Assembly (NCBI GenBank): GCA_947561715.1
Contig: OX387199.1
Span: 22,511,001-22,575,000 of the forward strand
DNA: 64,000 nucleotides
Reading direction: 5' to 3'
Origin: Ascidia mentula
Taxonomy: Eukaryota > Chordata > Ascidiacea > Phlebobranchia > Ascidiidae
Both the position numbers and the translations under genes were made by a program. This document shows positions 49,001-59,425 of this stretch, in pieces. Position 1 is the first letter of the stretch, and each line of letters opens with the position of its first letter. The notes under the pieces are model-generated. The model was not told where the DNA came from. It saw only the letters and a list, made by a program, of their open reading frames with translations, and ran no database searches.

Positions 49001-51220
49001 TATTTAAGTGTGAATTGTGTTTTCTCAGGAAGCAGTTACTCAACGTACTTTCCATGATGATTTCTACTCTGGCGCTGAAATGTTTTGCAGCACGGACATT
49101 AATGAAGTTTACTCATGGTTTCCAAACATTACTATTTACCTGCCATCAACAGAAACCAACAAGACTATTCCGCTTGTAGTTTACCCACAGAACTACCTCC
49201 AGGTATTTCCTGCAAAATTCATTTATTTTTTGTTTTCGATAATTTACTTTATGGAGGATTTTGTAATGCATAATCTGTTTTGCAGTTAACATTTTAAATG
49301 TTGGTTCATTTGATTGTGGCACAATTTACACTGCACTTAATTCATTGCCAACATTATACAGTATACAATCAGCAACGATGCATTGGGTTTCCACTCATGT
49401 GTAAAGTTTGCAATTTTTCCATCAAACACTGGGACAGTACTTGGTACGGTGGTGATGGAGCAATATTATGTTGTGTTCAACAGAAGTGCTGGCATAGTTG
49501 GTTTTGCCAGATCAACATGTGGATATGTAAGTTTGTGTAAATATAGAACTAGATTTTGGAAACACTGCTTTTTTGGCCAAATATGATACAAATTTGTTCA
49601 AATCCTCATATTGTATTCCATTTGAATAAGAACTGAAGATCATTATTAAAGCAAAACAGGAAAATGCATTCAAAAACTAATTCGGTGATTCGACAAAAAG
49701 TTTGTAATCTTTTGAAATTGCCATAAAAGTTTTCACTTGTGTTACGCAAAGGAAGTGTTGCTGGTAAGATTGATTTCGTGAAGTAAAAAATATTTTTGTC
49801 AAAATTTGCACATAATTGATAAATGTGAAGAAAATGATGACGGGGACAAAGAATTATCACCAAATTCTTGATGAGCGTTTCAGGAAAACAAAGTTATAAA
49901 AATATAATCTAGTGCTTTGCCAGTGAGTAAATTACTGGATTCCTTCAATATCAGTGGACTGGAATGGTGTACAATGGTATACCCAGAAATTCATTCCAGT
50001 CTACTGATGTTGAATGCAGTAGGGACTAAAACATGTGACCAAAATTTCCCGGCATAAATTCTGGTTTCCTTTCAAAACTTTTCAATCCAGTTTTTTATAC
50101 AGTGTGTTTTTTTTTGGTTTCAAATGATTGTGTAATAATCTAGGTCAATCCTAGTAATCAGTTTTTGCAAGAATTTTAATGCCACAATCCCGAGACCAAT
50201 CAAAGTTGTCAATGGGAGGTCAATGCTTTATTTAAACATTTCTATTTGATATCAAGTATAAAAAATAAAGTTTGGTGCCCAACGGATGAAGGTGATTGTA
50301 TAGTCAAGTCTTTGCTTGGCCGTTTGGTCAGCAAAGTCGTCTTACAGTCACACCAGCTGCACTGATGAGACCTTTTAGGTTGAAACAGTGGCCATCTGTC
50401 TGCAGCTTATACACAATAAAAAATGAAATTTGAAATCAGAAAAAAAGCATAACCTATTTCAAGTAAATATAGATATATTTAAATTGTAACCTCAGTCATA
50501 ATGGCATAATATAATGCGTCTGACAATACAAAATGTCTGTTTATGTATGGATTTTTATTAAATAATATAAATATTTGAAAATTATTTATTTAGTTTCCTG
50601 CTGAATTTTCTGTATTGGATGGAATTACCAACTCAACCAGTTGTAGGTTCATTAAATCCAACGCACCCTCTGCTATTCGGGTAAGAAACATTTTTGATTT
50701 CGTTTTAAATTGGAAACCAAATGTTGCTGTTATATCATGGATAAATTTATGTGTATATATGTTTATTACATGATTCAATCTTTAAAATTATCAAGTAATG
50801 TCTTAAACAATTTAAATTTATTAAACTTGCCGTATCAGTCTATATGTGATAAATTCTTTCTCTGATTGGCACTCTTTTGCAAAAGACGCCTTGCGAAAGC
50901 TTGTGTATCATTTACAATACAAAAGTCAGTCTTTTGCAAAAGAGTGCCAATCAGAGAAAGAATTTAAACAATTTACATATTAAAAATGAAAATAACACTT
51001 AAAAAATATTCCGACATTACAATAACATCACAGAAGGTATTACGATGTAAACAATGAATTGCTTTAGATCACAACCTATGTTCTGCTGGGTCTATTGGCT
51101 TTATGCATCATCCCGATCTGCATACTCTGTGTTTTGAATAACTTTACTGGAAAATCATGCTGCACACATAAATCCAATGAGCTGTCAGACACTTCAGGGC
51201 TGCTGCCGTTTGAGGAATGA
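46051..51220 (+). CDS. BACE: Beta-secretase (BACE)-type membrane aspartyl protease, 478 aa
   Basis: The eight exons are 46051-46290, 46570-46806, 47940-48118, 48454-48655, 49029-49202, 49362-49526, 50594-50680 and 51068-51220. All splice in phase (1437 bp) and match vertebrate BACE1/2 along the length. BACE cleaves type I membrane proteins in endosomes. The N-terminus has a hydrophobic signal region (ITMLFCLLLNTACIA). The catalytic Asp motifs are DTGSSNFA (exon 1) and DSGTSNLRLP (exon 4). NASNWE/GILGLGY spans the exon 2/3 joint and EWYYDVVIV is in exon 4. The last exon has one transmembrane helix (YVLLGLLALCIIPICILCVL) and a short tail ending SDTSGLLPFEE, whose acidic-LL pattern resembles the BACE1 endosomal sorting signal. 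The chosen start is the first ATG; an in-frame ATG lies six codons later. No break is seen. Confidence 0.93.
47080..47650. repeat. Inverted triplet-type simple repeats in BACE intron 2
   Basis: Degenerate GCTATTACN units run at 47086-47155. Their mirror (GTAATAGCN) runs at 47588-47632, so the two blocks can pair across ~430 bp. Frames through them give Ala/Ile-rich peptides with no meaning. Confidence 0.5.
50264..50412 (+). repeat. Member of the dispersed MITE-like family, in BACE intron 6
   Basis: It shares TTGGTGCCCAACG and TGTATAGTCA with 2816-2960, and AGCTGCACTGATG plus AGTGGCCAT with 31573-31620. The three copies cover overlapping parts of one family. Confidence 0.5.
50851..50965. repeat. 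Perfect hairpin, 36-bp arms, in BACE intron 7
   Basis: The left arm 50851-50886 (AAATTCTTTCTCTGATTGGC...) is an exact mirror of 50930-50965, with a 43-bp loop. A perfect match implies a recent MITE or selection on the hairpin. Confidence 0.8.
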
Positions 51221-54200
51221 CACTTTTTATGCATTTTATTATTATTCCGAATATGCCTTTTTTACCTTCATATATGCACAGTATTGGTATTACAGTTTTA
51301 TTGCTTCTTCATTTCCAGTTCCCGGTATACTGATCTCTTTCTCTTTGTGCAAACCTCTCCAACTTCTTTACCATAATTTTGGTTTAGTTAGCAAATCATA
51401 CTTGGTTTTTATGAATTGTGATGAGAAAGTGAAAAAAAATAATTATGAGCCGGCAATTAAACTTAATTCCTACAGAATAACAATTCTGTGTCATAACCTA
51501 TTAGACTTTTTCGAAGCCACCTATACCTGCTTTATTTTTATTATCTAACATGACTGGTTTGTAGATTTGCCTGACAACTTTTGATAGAAGTAGGTATTTT
51601 ATCTGCTACATTTGAGTGGTGTTTGTCACCAGCATAATCTTGCCACACTGCTCACTGACTTTCCCAAAATAAGGTCTTTTTGTTGTCTTTCAGTACAGTT
51701 GTATGGCTTGTGTTCATATACTTTGAGGTTTTATTGGCTTGTTTTTCTTCCTTTAAAATTCCACTGGAATGTTTATGTTTTGAATGATGTATATAACTTA
51801 GTCCAATACCCCAGGGTATTCACTTTTTAAACTATTACTTTTGTGTTATGGTTACCGCAGTTTACTCGGTCTTGTTTCTTGCAGTTTAATGGAACATGAC
51901 GTTTGTTAAAGATAGTTCGACGTCACAATTATTTTTGTTGTTTCTTTGCAGTAAATGAAATACACATAATGTTTAGTGTGGACCTTATTTAAATTAAGTA
52001 TTAGGATTTTCTTGTAGTGCATCACATTATCACGTATACTGCAACGTAATTTAATTCAAAACAAAGCTGTGATCTCATCCCAGGCTTAGAATGTCCGAAA
52101 ATTATCATTATCACAAGCACAATTTTCTCTATTTGCTTATACTTGGTTGGAGCTTGCCAATTTTGAAAGATGCCATCTTTGCCGTTTGATCAACGGGCAA
52201 AACCGCGTATTTGTAAAATCATCAAATTAATGTTTTCCTGTAAAAAACAAACAGCGAAGGTTGGTCAGTCTTGTAAAATAATAACAGAAAAAAGTTCAAA
52301 ACAACCACTTGACATGAACAGGGTTGTCAATTATTTAAAGGTCGTATAAAGACCTCATTTCGGGCTTGCTTCACCACATTTCTGTTGATTTTTAAGATAG
52401 GCCTTAAAGGGTGTACAGAAATGTTGGGTATAGTTTCTAAAGTCATAATTCTGATAATGACGCAGTTGATCACTATACAGTTTTGTCTGTTGATAATTTC
52501 GTCAGTGTGCCATATTGGAGAAAACTCGTTTACGTACAAAGATAAACGTTTTTTTAACCATTGGTCATTTTCATAACTAACAAAATCGAATTTCCTGAAA
52601 ATATTCATGTTAATATCACTAAATACACAAATTAACAATCAGCAAAAGTCTTAGAAACAAACACGTACGTGGCAAAGTTTGATGGACAGTTGTGACATTC
52701 GTGCAGTCCATGCACAAATACACTTAAAAGCTCTGAAAAGCATGCATTCGGCGACGAACATAGCACGTATTATCTTTATTTACCGCCTCCTGTGAAATAA
52801 AAAGGTCAATTGCACCAGAAAGTACAAGAACCGTGAAACTACACCAGGGGATTTCCCCGGGTGAAGAGCGAACTTAGTGTTTATTTTCGAATCCGCCTAT
52901 TGTTGAGCTTCTGTGACGTGGTGCTGGGAGTTGTTTCATCAGTTGTCGTTTGGTGATTGCTGTGTTTCCAAAACTCTGGATTTTCTAGGTTGTACGAGAG
53001 GACATTATAGCCCCATGCAGAGATATGTGACAAGACTGTGGCGCACGGAAAAAAGGTTTAGGTGATTCAGTTTTGTGGCAAACGTGTAGGAATGACGTTA
53101 CAAACGCTTTAAGCAAGGCGATAATATAAGGTGAATGGAATGAGGCTATAGGGACACGTAATAACGTACAGAAGTTGACTACACGTACTCGGGAAAGACG
53201 ATGCGCACAAGGCCTCAAGTGATGATTTGTACCAGGGGCCCAAGTGGTGGCCGCGGGCCAAATTTGCCCCGTCGCGTCTTTTAATCTGGTCCGCCAGAAG
53301 TTGGTAAAGTACTAAAATAATAATGAAAATTGTTAATACTGTAGTTAAATGTTATTTTATCGTACTTTATCCGGCAACAATATTCTAGCATCGTAATTAT
53401 TGTATATGGGTTACATTTATAGAAAATTATATGTTTTCGAGGTTAAAATCGTGTGGCAACCCTTCTTGTAGCTAAATACAGCTATCACGTGCTTGAGACA
53501 GAGATGAGCTTTTATATGCGTGTTTTCAATCTTATACGTTGTTTTTACAGACAGTACAGATTGATTTCTTAATTGGAAATACCTACATGGCTATATCTCG
53601 CCATACCTTTCCTGCAGTTAGGTTAGTTAACTGTTTTCCAGTGGAACATAGAAATAAACATATTGAGAAGAATCACAAGCCATTACGGATAAAATTGTTT
53701 CAGTGTATGCAATTTTCCGCGATGTAAGGTCCAAAATGTTGCGTAAAAAGTGTTTTATTAACTTTTTTGCGCATGTGAGACCGGTTTTTCGTGACAATTT
53801 TTACGGCCCAGTAATTTCGATAAAATATTCTCGACAAAAACTTAATGAACAAATGTGGTTGGATATCTTTCCCAACTGTGCGGTGTTGCCTTTAAAACTC
53901 AAAAGATAATAGAAAATGTAACCGAATCAACAAATGCGTGAGCCATGTACAGCAAAATCTTACAAGCACAATTAAATTTTCACTGTTTCGTATTCCCGCT
54001 ATTCTCAAAAAACTTTGTTAGGGAAAGTCCCTTGAATTTTTTTGAATCTCGCCAGAAATGCATTTTACGCCGAAGATGGCGTATTTGAAGCGCAACTTCA
54101 AAAAAGCTTGAGTTATTGCGTAACTGTTGCAACGACCCGTCTGATTCATTGTACGATTGTGTGCAACCCCTTGCGCCATCAACTAAGCCATTACAAGTGA

Positions 54201-54364
54201 TGACGTAATGTTTTAACCCAAAAACGTGGTTCATGTTTGCAAATGTTTTCTTCCCTTTCAGTTAAAATCGTGTGGGTAACATTTTAAAAGAACAGTAGAG
54301 TTGTTTTGTCCTATTTCTTTGTAACTATACGAGATTGTGTATTTAAGTTGCGAATGAATTAATA
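51221..54364. other. Intergenic, no gene supported
   Basis: Between BACE and the PPM1 promoter region. Short frames (for example 52638-52327 minus and 51177-51548 plus, which overlaps the BACE end) lack domains or splice support. A hAT-like terminus lies near 53233. Confidence 0.4.
53233..53300 (+). mobile_element. hAT-type transposon end (fragment)
   Basis: CAGGGGCCCAAGTGGTGGCC followed by GCGGGCCAAATTTGCCCC matches the GC-rich, CAGGGG-starting ends of many animal hAT elements, where GGGCC and its mirror alternate. No opposite end or duplication is found, so it is a fragment. Confidence 0.4.
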
Positions 54365-54515
54365 AACATTACGTCATGTGAAAATGTTCCTCATCCGGGT
54401 GCTTTTGTTTGCGCATGCGCATTTGTTCTAATACGGATTAATGAAGCGTGACGCCCAATGGTCGTTGTTTGTGTGTGATTCTCTACAAAACATAATTAGG
54501 TGAATAATAATATTT
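54365..54515 (+). promoter_or_regulatory. Likely PPM1 promoter and 5' leader
   Basis: The palindromic NRF1-type site TGCGCATGCGCA (54412-54423) and a CCAAT box (CCCAATGG, about 54455) lie about 0.6 kb before the PPM1 start codon. A GTGAATAA donor-like site at about 54500 could begin a 5' UTR intron. NRF1 and CCAAT sites are typical of housekeeping promoters. Confidence 0.4.
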
Positions 54516-55001
54516 TTACTTTGTTTTCCAAGTTGTACGTAAGTTTTTGGCACATTGGTATGAATTTGTCGCCATTATTACGGTGTCCACTCTCGTACCT
54601 CTCGTAAACAAAGTCAGTGATATCAGTTGATCCTGTTTCTTAAAAATGACTTTGAATTTTCCCGTGTTTTGAGTACCCCGTTGTGAACACACGTTATTTT
54701 TTTCCAGTTATGCCAAAGCATTTGTTAATGTGGGCACATAAGCAATCTGGTAAAATGTAATTCAAAACATTTAACTTGTGTTCATTTAACCAGGCAGAAA
54801 TGAAGTTTGGCTGCTTTGAAATATAGGCTTAGAAGTTATCATACTGTAGACAATAATCACAACGGATGTGTTAATTTTTTGATACAAATGTAATAAAAAA
54901 TGTATTTATTCCTGGCCTTTAGATATTTATACGTGCACATAGATTTTGTATGGATAATATTTTTGTATAGATTGTTTATATTGCGAATCTAAACAACGCT
55001 A

Positions 55002-58000
55002 ATGGGGGCCTTTCTGGATAAACCCAAGGTGGAAAAGCAGAATGAATGCGGCAAAGGCAACCAGCTTGATTATGCTGTCAGCAGCATGCAAGGGTGGAGA
55101 GTTGATATGGAGGACAGCCACACCGCTAAACTAGATTTGCCAAAACTCCCAGGCTGGTCATTTTTTGCAGTCTTTGATGGACATGCAGGTTCAAAGATTG
55201 CCGAGTACTCCTCACAGCACCTTTTGGATGTGATAATGGATCACGACGACATTAAAAAGCTTGCTGACGCTGGTGAAGAGGATGAGAAATTGATCGAAGC
55301 AGCAATTAAACAATCATTTTTGGAATTGGACAAAAAAATGCGCAGCATTTCTGATGCTCGTAATGGTTTTGATCGTAGTGGTTCCACCTCTGTGTGTGTA
55401 TTAATATCTCCAAAACGGTACTACTTCATCAACTGCGGTGATTCACGCGCCCTACTTTGCCGTAATGGTTGCGTCCACTTTGCAACAGCCGACCACAAAC
55501 CAAACAACCCGCAGGAACGGGATAGAATCCAAAAAGCCGGAGGAAGTGTGATGATCCAGAGAGTTAACGGGTCCCTTGCTGTGTCTCGTGCCCTCGGTGA
55601 TTATGAGTATAAAAACGTAGAGGACAAGGGTCCCACTGAACAATTAGTATCACCAGAACCTGACATCACACCCATCGACCGCAATATGAAAGAAGATGAG
55701 TACCTCCTTCTTGCTTGTGATGGCATTTTTGATGTGTCAAGCAATGAAGAGCTAGTTTCATACATTTTGTCAAGACTGGCCATCACCGATGATCTCACTA
55801 CGATATGTAATGATGTTGTAGATATGAGCCTTAGTAAAGTAAGTTCTACTTCTATCAACACATTTTAACCTTTTTGTGTGTTCATAAGAATTTATACTTC
55901 GTTGCAGGGAAGCAGAGACAATATGACACTTGTATTGCTTGGATTACCAGCAGTTCCAAAGCCTTCCGAAGAAGCACAAGAAAAGGAAAGAAAACTAGAA
56001 GAACAGCTAGTAACTATGATGAAAGGTTACTGTATAAGAAGTGTTTTTTTTACCTTTAGAGCAAGTTTAATATCAATAAGTATCAGATGATTTTAAATAA
56101 TTGTTTTTTCCCTTCTGTTGGAGATTTTCTTTTTGATTTTTCCATAATGGCAGTTTTGTGTTGTAGACTACATTGCTGCCCCCAAGATTCCACGTGGTGA
56201 ACAGATGGACTTTTCTTACGCTCTGCAAGGAGTGATGAATCAAGAAGAAAAGATTGTTGGACTGCCTCCTGGTGGCGGCATTTACGCAAAGTATACCAAA
56301 ATTTATTATTTTGTTTAAGTGTTACTCTAAAGTCTGAATCATTCATAACATGTTTAAAAGAAGATAGAAGGTTCATAAATATGTATTTTGTAGTACTTTG
56401 GTAAAAAAATATTGTATTTATAAACTAGAATCTCAAAATATTGCCTTTGTTTTATTTTGGAAACAATCTTTCATGAAAATTAAAATTAATTTAATCGTTA
56501 ATTATATCTCCTGGGGAAAAACATAAAGGCCTTTTAATGTATAAATATATGTAAACTGTTGGAACAGAGAAATAAATGGAGAGGAATATTATTTTGTTTT
56601 TATTAATGGCCACATATTAAGTCTCATGAAACCTTATCACTGCCTGTCCTGGATTGAGTATTTTACAAATATAACTTAAAATCGTGGCATTTTGTTACAT
56701 AAAAAAAGTGCAAAGCAAAAAAGTGGCAAGCTGCAGTTTTGTCAATATAGTATGTATATATATATTCTGAATAAAAAAAACAAAGTTATTGCTGACCATC
56801 AAACCACTGACAATGATCACAGCTGTGTTCGAAACATTTTGCTTAACAAATGGTCAGCATATTAGCTTTGGCTTTTCTGTTAAGAGTATATAATTAACTT
56901 ATATTTTTTTACACCCAAGTATAAATATGTTTAAAACCTTTTAGTTTGTTCAAATTGATGTTTCAACATGATTGTAAACCCACAAAAACTTTGCGCACCC
57001 ATCGTTTGCTTAAGCTCCACATGTGTTTCCTGCTTTGTGGTGGGGTTTAATGTTATATTTTGTAGTCTATTAACTTCCATGGTCTATATATAATTTACCC
57101 CCCATTTCAATTGCTGTCAGCATTGGCGTATCCAGGGCGATCTGAGGTCTAAATATATTTGTGAAATATTTTTGCCTGTTTTGATGACAAAATAAACGCC
57201 ACTTGTAATTTTTCATTATCCTAAAGAACAAAATTTGGGTATTCTATATATAGCGATCTGTAATTGTGCAAGCCACCGCTTATGTGACGATTTGCGCCAA
57301 CAGTGGTTCGTATTTTTTGATGCTGATCGCATTTAACCTTAATTCACAGCAGAAAAATTAGGAAATTCTCCATAAACATTTCCACCCCCGTTAAAAAAAT
57401 TCTGGCTGTCAGTGCTGCTTTTTGCTGAAAAATTTCTGACTAATGTCATAAATTCAGAATTAAAAACAAGTACAGCATTGCAGTGACTTATGCGATATAG
57501 CGATCAACTTTTGTTAGTGTAAGCACATGAATTTTAAGTTGCTGATGTACATGTGCATTTGTCCTTTGTTCAAGTTAAATTATAAACACAGGAACAAACC
57601 TCATTGTTACATAATAATGCAACTGCATCTGAATGCTAAATGAGTCATAGGTGATACAGCCACATCCCATTGGAAATTACCCACTATCAAGGCCTCGAAA
57701 CAATGCACTATTAACAGTGGCAGCTCTCATTCCCCCCCTTGTCGCATCTATTGAGATGTTAAATGTGCATTTTTTAATGGAATTTTTCATTGTGAGAGGT
57801 CATGTAGTTTCCAGTGATTGTGGGCGTTTTGGTTAATGTTTAACTATTTCACTGTTGACAATCTGGTGATTACAGCCTATATCCAGTGTGTACATAACTG
57901 ACAACTGAACATTAAGTGTTTGAGTTTACACTGCCCTCAACATTGCAATTCCAACCTTAAACCTTATTCCTATTTGCGCAATATTTGTCACATGTACCTA

Positions 58001-59425
58001 ATTTTCAGCTATATTGCATGAAACAGATATATAATTAATAACCTTGTTCGTAACCAAAGATATTTAAATAGATAAATAAAAATCTAAATAAAACTTTTAA
58101 TGCTATACAGTGGCATTTTTTGCACTTTATTCTAGTCCGACTTTGGCTACAGAATTAATTTTTCTTGTTGTAATTACCAATGGCATATTAACCAAAAGTT
58201 ACCAGAGCAAATGATGATAAAAAATAAAATGTGAAAATTCGTTTAGACGCGCCTTCTTGGAGAAAATGTACAAAGAAATCTGTCCTGAAGATGAATCGAT
58301 GCATAGTGATTCAGAAATCTGCAACAAAATGGATCAGAATAATTCTGTACCCATGGAGGTAATAACACTAAATGCCCATTTGCGGGGAAGGGTTCGAATT
58401 AGCAGTTCGCTAATTGCGAACCGTTTTTGATGTTATAGAGATACAAGATTGTCAAGCCGAATAAAAAATTATATTAGGCGCCATATTTTTTATGAGATTT
58501 CAGTCTTTGTTCCCTTGCTAAAAGCTTATCCTTCTTTCCCTGAACATTCGCACCCAACAAGCACCGAATACAATCCTTGTGTTTCATTAAATCTCTTTTT
58601 CAATCCTTGTGTTTCATTAAATCTCTAAAATTCATGTAGCGGAATTTAGGTTTTTGCGATATATTTTTTACCGCTAATTTGAACCCTGAACCCCATTCTC
58701 TCTTGATCCGGTGAACAATCTTCATTTTAACGAAAATGTTGTTCCGTGTAGCTATTAGCCTAATATCTGTAATTAGTTCTTAATGTTTTGCAGTACTTTT
58801 AATACTTTCCGAGGGCAACGCTTTGTGGAATATTTTTTCCAATTAAATAAGATAACAGGGAATTTTTTTTTATTATATGTAACCAAAAATTTTTTTTATA
58901 GCAACAAAAATGTTATGTGCTGAATAACCCTGTGTTTAATTGGAATTCCCCAACCAGATCTAAGGGTTATTTCAATTAGACTAAAATTAGGACATATTGC
59001 ACATAAAAACAAGTTCAATTCCTAATACAAAGGAATTAACTCTCGTCAGAATGAGAATGACAAAAAAATTTCTAATATTGGCATGTTTTGTGTTATCCAC
59101 TTCGCTTGGGTGGGTGAAAAGCTTGTGGACAAAACAGCATTTTCACTGAGACATGAAATTAGATTAGAACAAGAATTAGAGCTTGCTCAGTTTTTTCAAA
59201 TTAGATTAGAATTACTGACATTCTGTTCTAATTCGTCACACTAGGGAATTAGAATTACCTAGTGGTCCAAGTCTGCCTAAAAACCATTTGATTTCTTAAT
59301 TTCAAATTTTATTCTACAAAAATGTTTCAAGAAAATTTATGGATTGTTATCGTAGTGTTAATACTTTGTACAAGAACAACTAAATATTAAAAATTTTTTG
59401 ATTTTAGTCGGAGTCTGGAGTGTAA
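55002..59425 (+). CDS. PPM1A: PPM1A/PPM1B-type Ser/Thr phosphatase (PP2C), 402 aa
   Basis: The exons 55002-55838, 55908-56025, 56167-56290, 58247-58358 and 59408-59425 join in phase (1209 bp). The product is a metal-dependent Ser/Thr phosphatase that in animals switches off stress-kinase and TGF-beta signalling. The N-terminal [12 protein letters not shown] gives a Gly-2 myristoylation context, as in vertebrate PPM1A/B. Metal-binding motifs are [35 protein letters not shown] and [11 protein letters not shown]. The [13 protein letters not shown] loop is intact. The C-terminal helical tail (exons 2-4) corresponds to the PPM1A/B-specific extension. It ends MESESGV, with only five codons in the last exon. 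The length lies between human PPM1A (382) and PPM1B (479), so the A or B assignment is not decided. Confidence 0.93.
56765..56885 (+). mobile_element. Diverged relative of the 28-kb hammerhead palindrome
   Basis: The inverted ends GCTGACCAT (56784) and ATGGTCAGC (56852) are followed by the AGCTTTGGC tail also found at 28 kb. The interior, CTGACAATGATCACAGCTGTG then TTCGAAACATTT, keeps the order of the other copy, but the core is altered, so it is probably inactive. It lies in intron 3 of the PPM1 gene. Confidence 0.45.

Noticed and set aside
52327-52638. 103-codon minus-strand frame
   Set aside because: No recognisable motif, atypical composition and no exon support.
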